From Candidatus Aminicenantota bacterium (GTDB lineage Bacteria > Acidobacteriota > Aminicenantia > Aminicenantales > Saccharicenantaceae): a stretch of 5,733 nucleotides of DNA. Within the stretch, counting starts at the first letter, position 1, and each line of letters begins with the position of its first letter. Made by a program: the position numbers and the translations under genes. The DNA lies in contig DSDX01000300.1 in assembly GCA_011048485.1 (NCBI GenBank), positions 1-5,733 on the forward strand, given 5' to 3'. Of this stretch, positions 5,035 to 5,733 are shown one piece after another. Under the pieces are notes generated by a model. It was given only the letters and a program-made list of their open reading frames with translations, was not told the DNA's origin and did no database searches.

Positions 5035-5733
5035 CTACTTGATCCGCCACTCGTGGACGCCGGCCGACCAGTTCTCCTGCAGTTGGACTTCGAGGCGCAG
5101 GGCGCTCGTGCGTACGGGCGCGAACTTGACCGTGTTCCAGGCGTCCTTGGCCGTGCCGTAGGCGCCGGAGGCTTTGACCGGGAGCCAGTCGTCGCCGGCC
5201 TTGGAGAGAACGCGCCAGGAAGCGGGGACGCGGCAGCCGCCGCCGCCGGTGTCGTCGAACCAGTAGACCGAGGCCTCGGAGACGCGGACGGGGGTCTCGA
5301 ACGTGTAGTCGATCCATTCGACCGTGCCGCGCTTCGGCCACCAGTGCATGTAGCCGGCGACGTCATCGGAGCCCTCGGGCTCGAACTGGTCGTTGGCGCG
5401 CTGTGGATTGACCGCTCGGTCCGAAGCCGTGACGACGGCCTTGGCCGAGAGGCCGGGCTCCCGGGCGATCCGGGCCTTGGCCGGCTCGCGGGCCAGCCAG
5501 ACGGCCATCTCGCCCTTGCCCCGGTTGGCCCAGGCGTAGTACGGGATGAGGGTGACGGGCTTCGTCTCGGTCACGGTCTTGCCGGCCCTCTCGCTGACGG
5601 CCTCGGCCTCGCCGGTGACGACGACGACCCCGCCGAGGAGGTCGGGGCGCGCCTCGGCCTCGAGCGCCGCGCCGTCGGGGAGGACCAGGTTCGAGACCCG
5701 GCCGCCGTTGTCGGGCCACTCGGCGCAGTAGAC
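5035..5733 (-). CDS. GH127 beta-L-arabinofuranosidase, C-terminal part (N-terminus beyond right edge)
   Basis: Seen: the minus strand is open from the right edge to a TAG at 5035-5037, giving 232 residues. The visible start VYCAEWPDNGGRVSNLVLP, then RPDLLGGVVVVTGEA and LIPYYAWANRGKGEMAVWL, is the C-terminal beta-sandwich signature of GH127 (formerly DUF1680). The last 130 or so residues (DQFEPEGSDDVAGYMHWWP, WIDYTFETPVRVSEASVYWF, final GVHEWRIK) form an F5/8-type C (discoidin-like) domain, a common appendage in this family. The catalytic Glu/Cys zinc site lies in the missing part. Known: GH127 removes beta-L-arabinofuranose from plant glycoproteins and oligosaccharides; some relatives act on other sugars, so exact specificity is open. 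It shares strand and likely substrate with the GH51 gene 3.3 kb downstream. Confidence 0.9.
   Translation of the reverse strand, partial: VYCAEWPDNGGRVSNLVLPDGAALEAEARPDLLGGVVVVTGEAEAVSERAGKTVTETKPVTLIPYYAWANRGKGEMAVWLAREPAKARIAREPGLSAKAVVTASDRAVNPQRANDQFEPEGSDDVAGYMHWWPKRGTVEWIDYTFETPVRVSEASVYWFDDTGGGGCRVPASWRVLSKAGDDWLPVKASGAYGTAKDAWNTVKFAPVRTSALRLEVQLQENWSAGVHEWRIK

Noticed and set aside
5363..5719. Arginine-rich 118-codon minus frame
   Set aside because: It is a shifted frame of the GH127 gene, whose own frame is open to the window edge with recognisable motifs.

Overview
This is a GC-rich bacterial window with dense coding and mostly G/C wobble positions. It carries parts of two extracellular arabinan-degrading enzymes, a lipoprotein-anchored GH51 and a GH127 with a C-terminal discoidin-like domain. 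It also carries a short sulfotransferase of a type I associate with planctomycete- and acidobacterium-like genomes, and IS91-family transposase debris. Together these suggest a polysaccharide-degrading Gram-negative environmental bacterium, perhaps Acidobacteriota/Aminicenantota-like or planctomycete-like. The phylum is inference only.

Layout. At 1-1725 (minus) is the N-terminal 575 residues of a GH51 alpha-L-arabinofuranosidase lipoprotein; its C-terminus lies beyond the left edge. Its promoter and ribosome binding site are visible at 1731-1845. A plus-strand block follows: a stand-alone DEDDh 3'-5' exonuclease (2005-2619), a P-loop PAPS-dependent sulfotransferase-like protein (2739-3320) whose promoter places the transcript start on the A of its ATG, and an exported sulfite-oxidase-fold molybdopterin oxidoreductase (3979-4653). 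At 5035-5733 (minus) is the C-terminal 232 residues of a GH127 beta-L-arabinofuranosidase, open at the right edge.

The oxidoreductase gene is bracketed by two decayed fragments of one IS91-type (Y2/HUH) transposase in the same orientation. They share a direct repeat of about 130 bp at roughly 81% identity by hand alignment. The right copy keeps the HUH motif and has a one-base frameshift. The left copy is a shorter, in-frame stub.

The two minus-strand glycosidases fit together functionally, since both release L-arabinose from arabinan or arabinogalactan side chains. The plus-strand genes between them have no evident link to sugar use and are not an obvious operon, because each has its own spacing and start signals. 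I see no convincing new multi-gene system. The most unusual points are the transposase remnants framing the oxidoreductase, the lack of a twin-arginine motif in that molybdoenzyme's signal peptide, and the apparently leaderless sulfotransferase gene. No rRNA, tRNA or CRISPR array was found.
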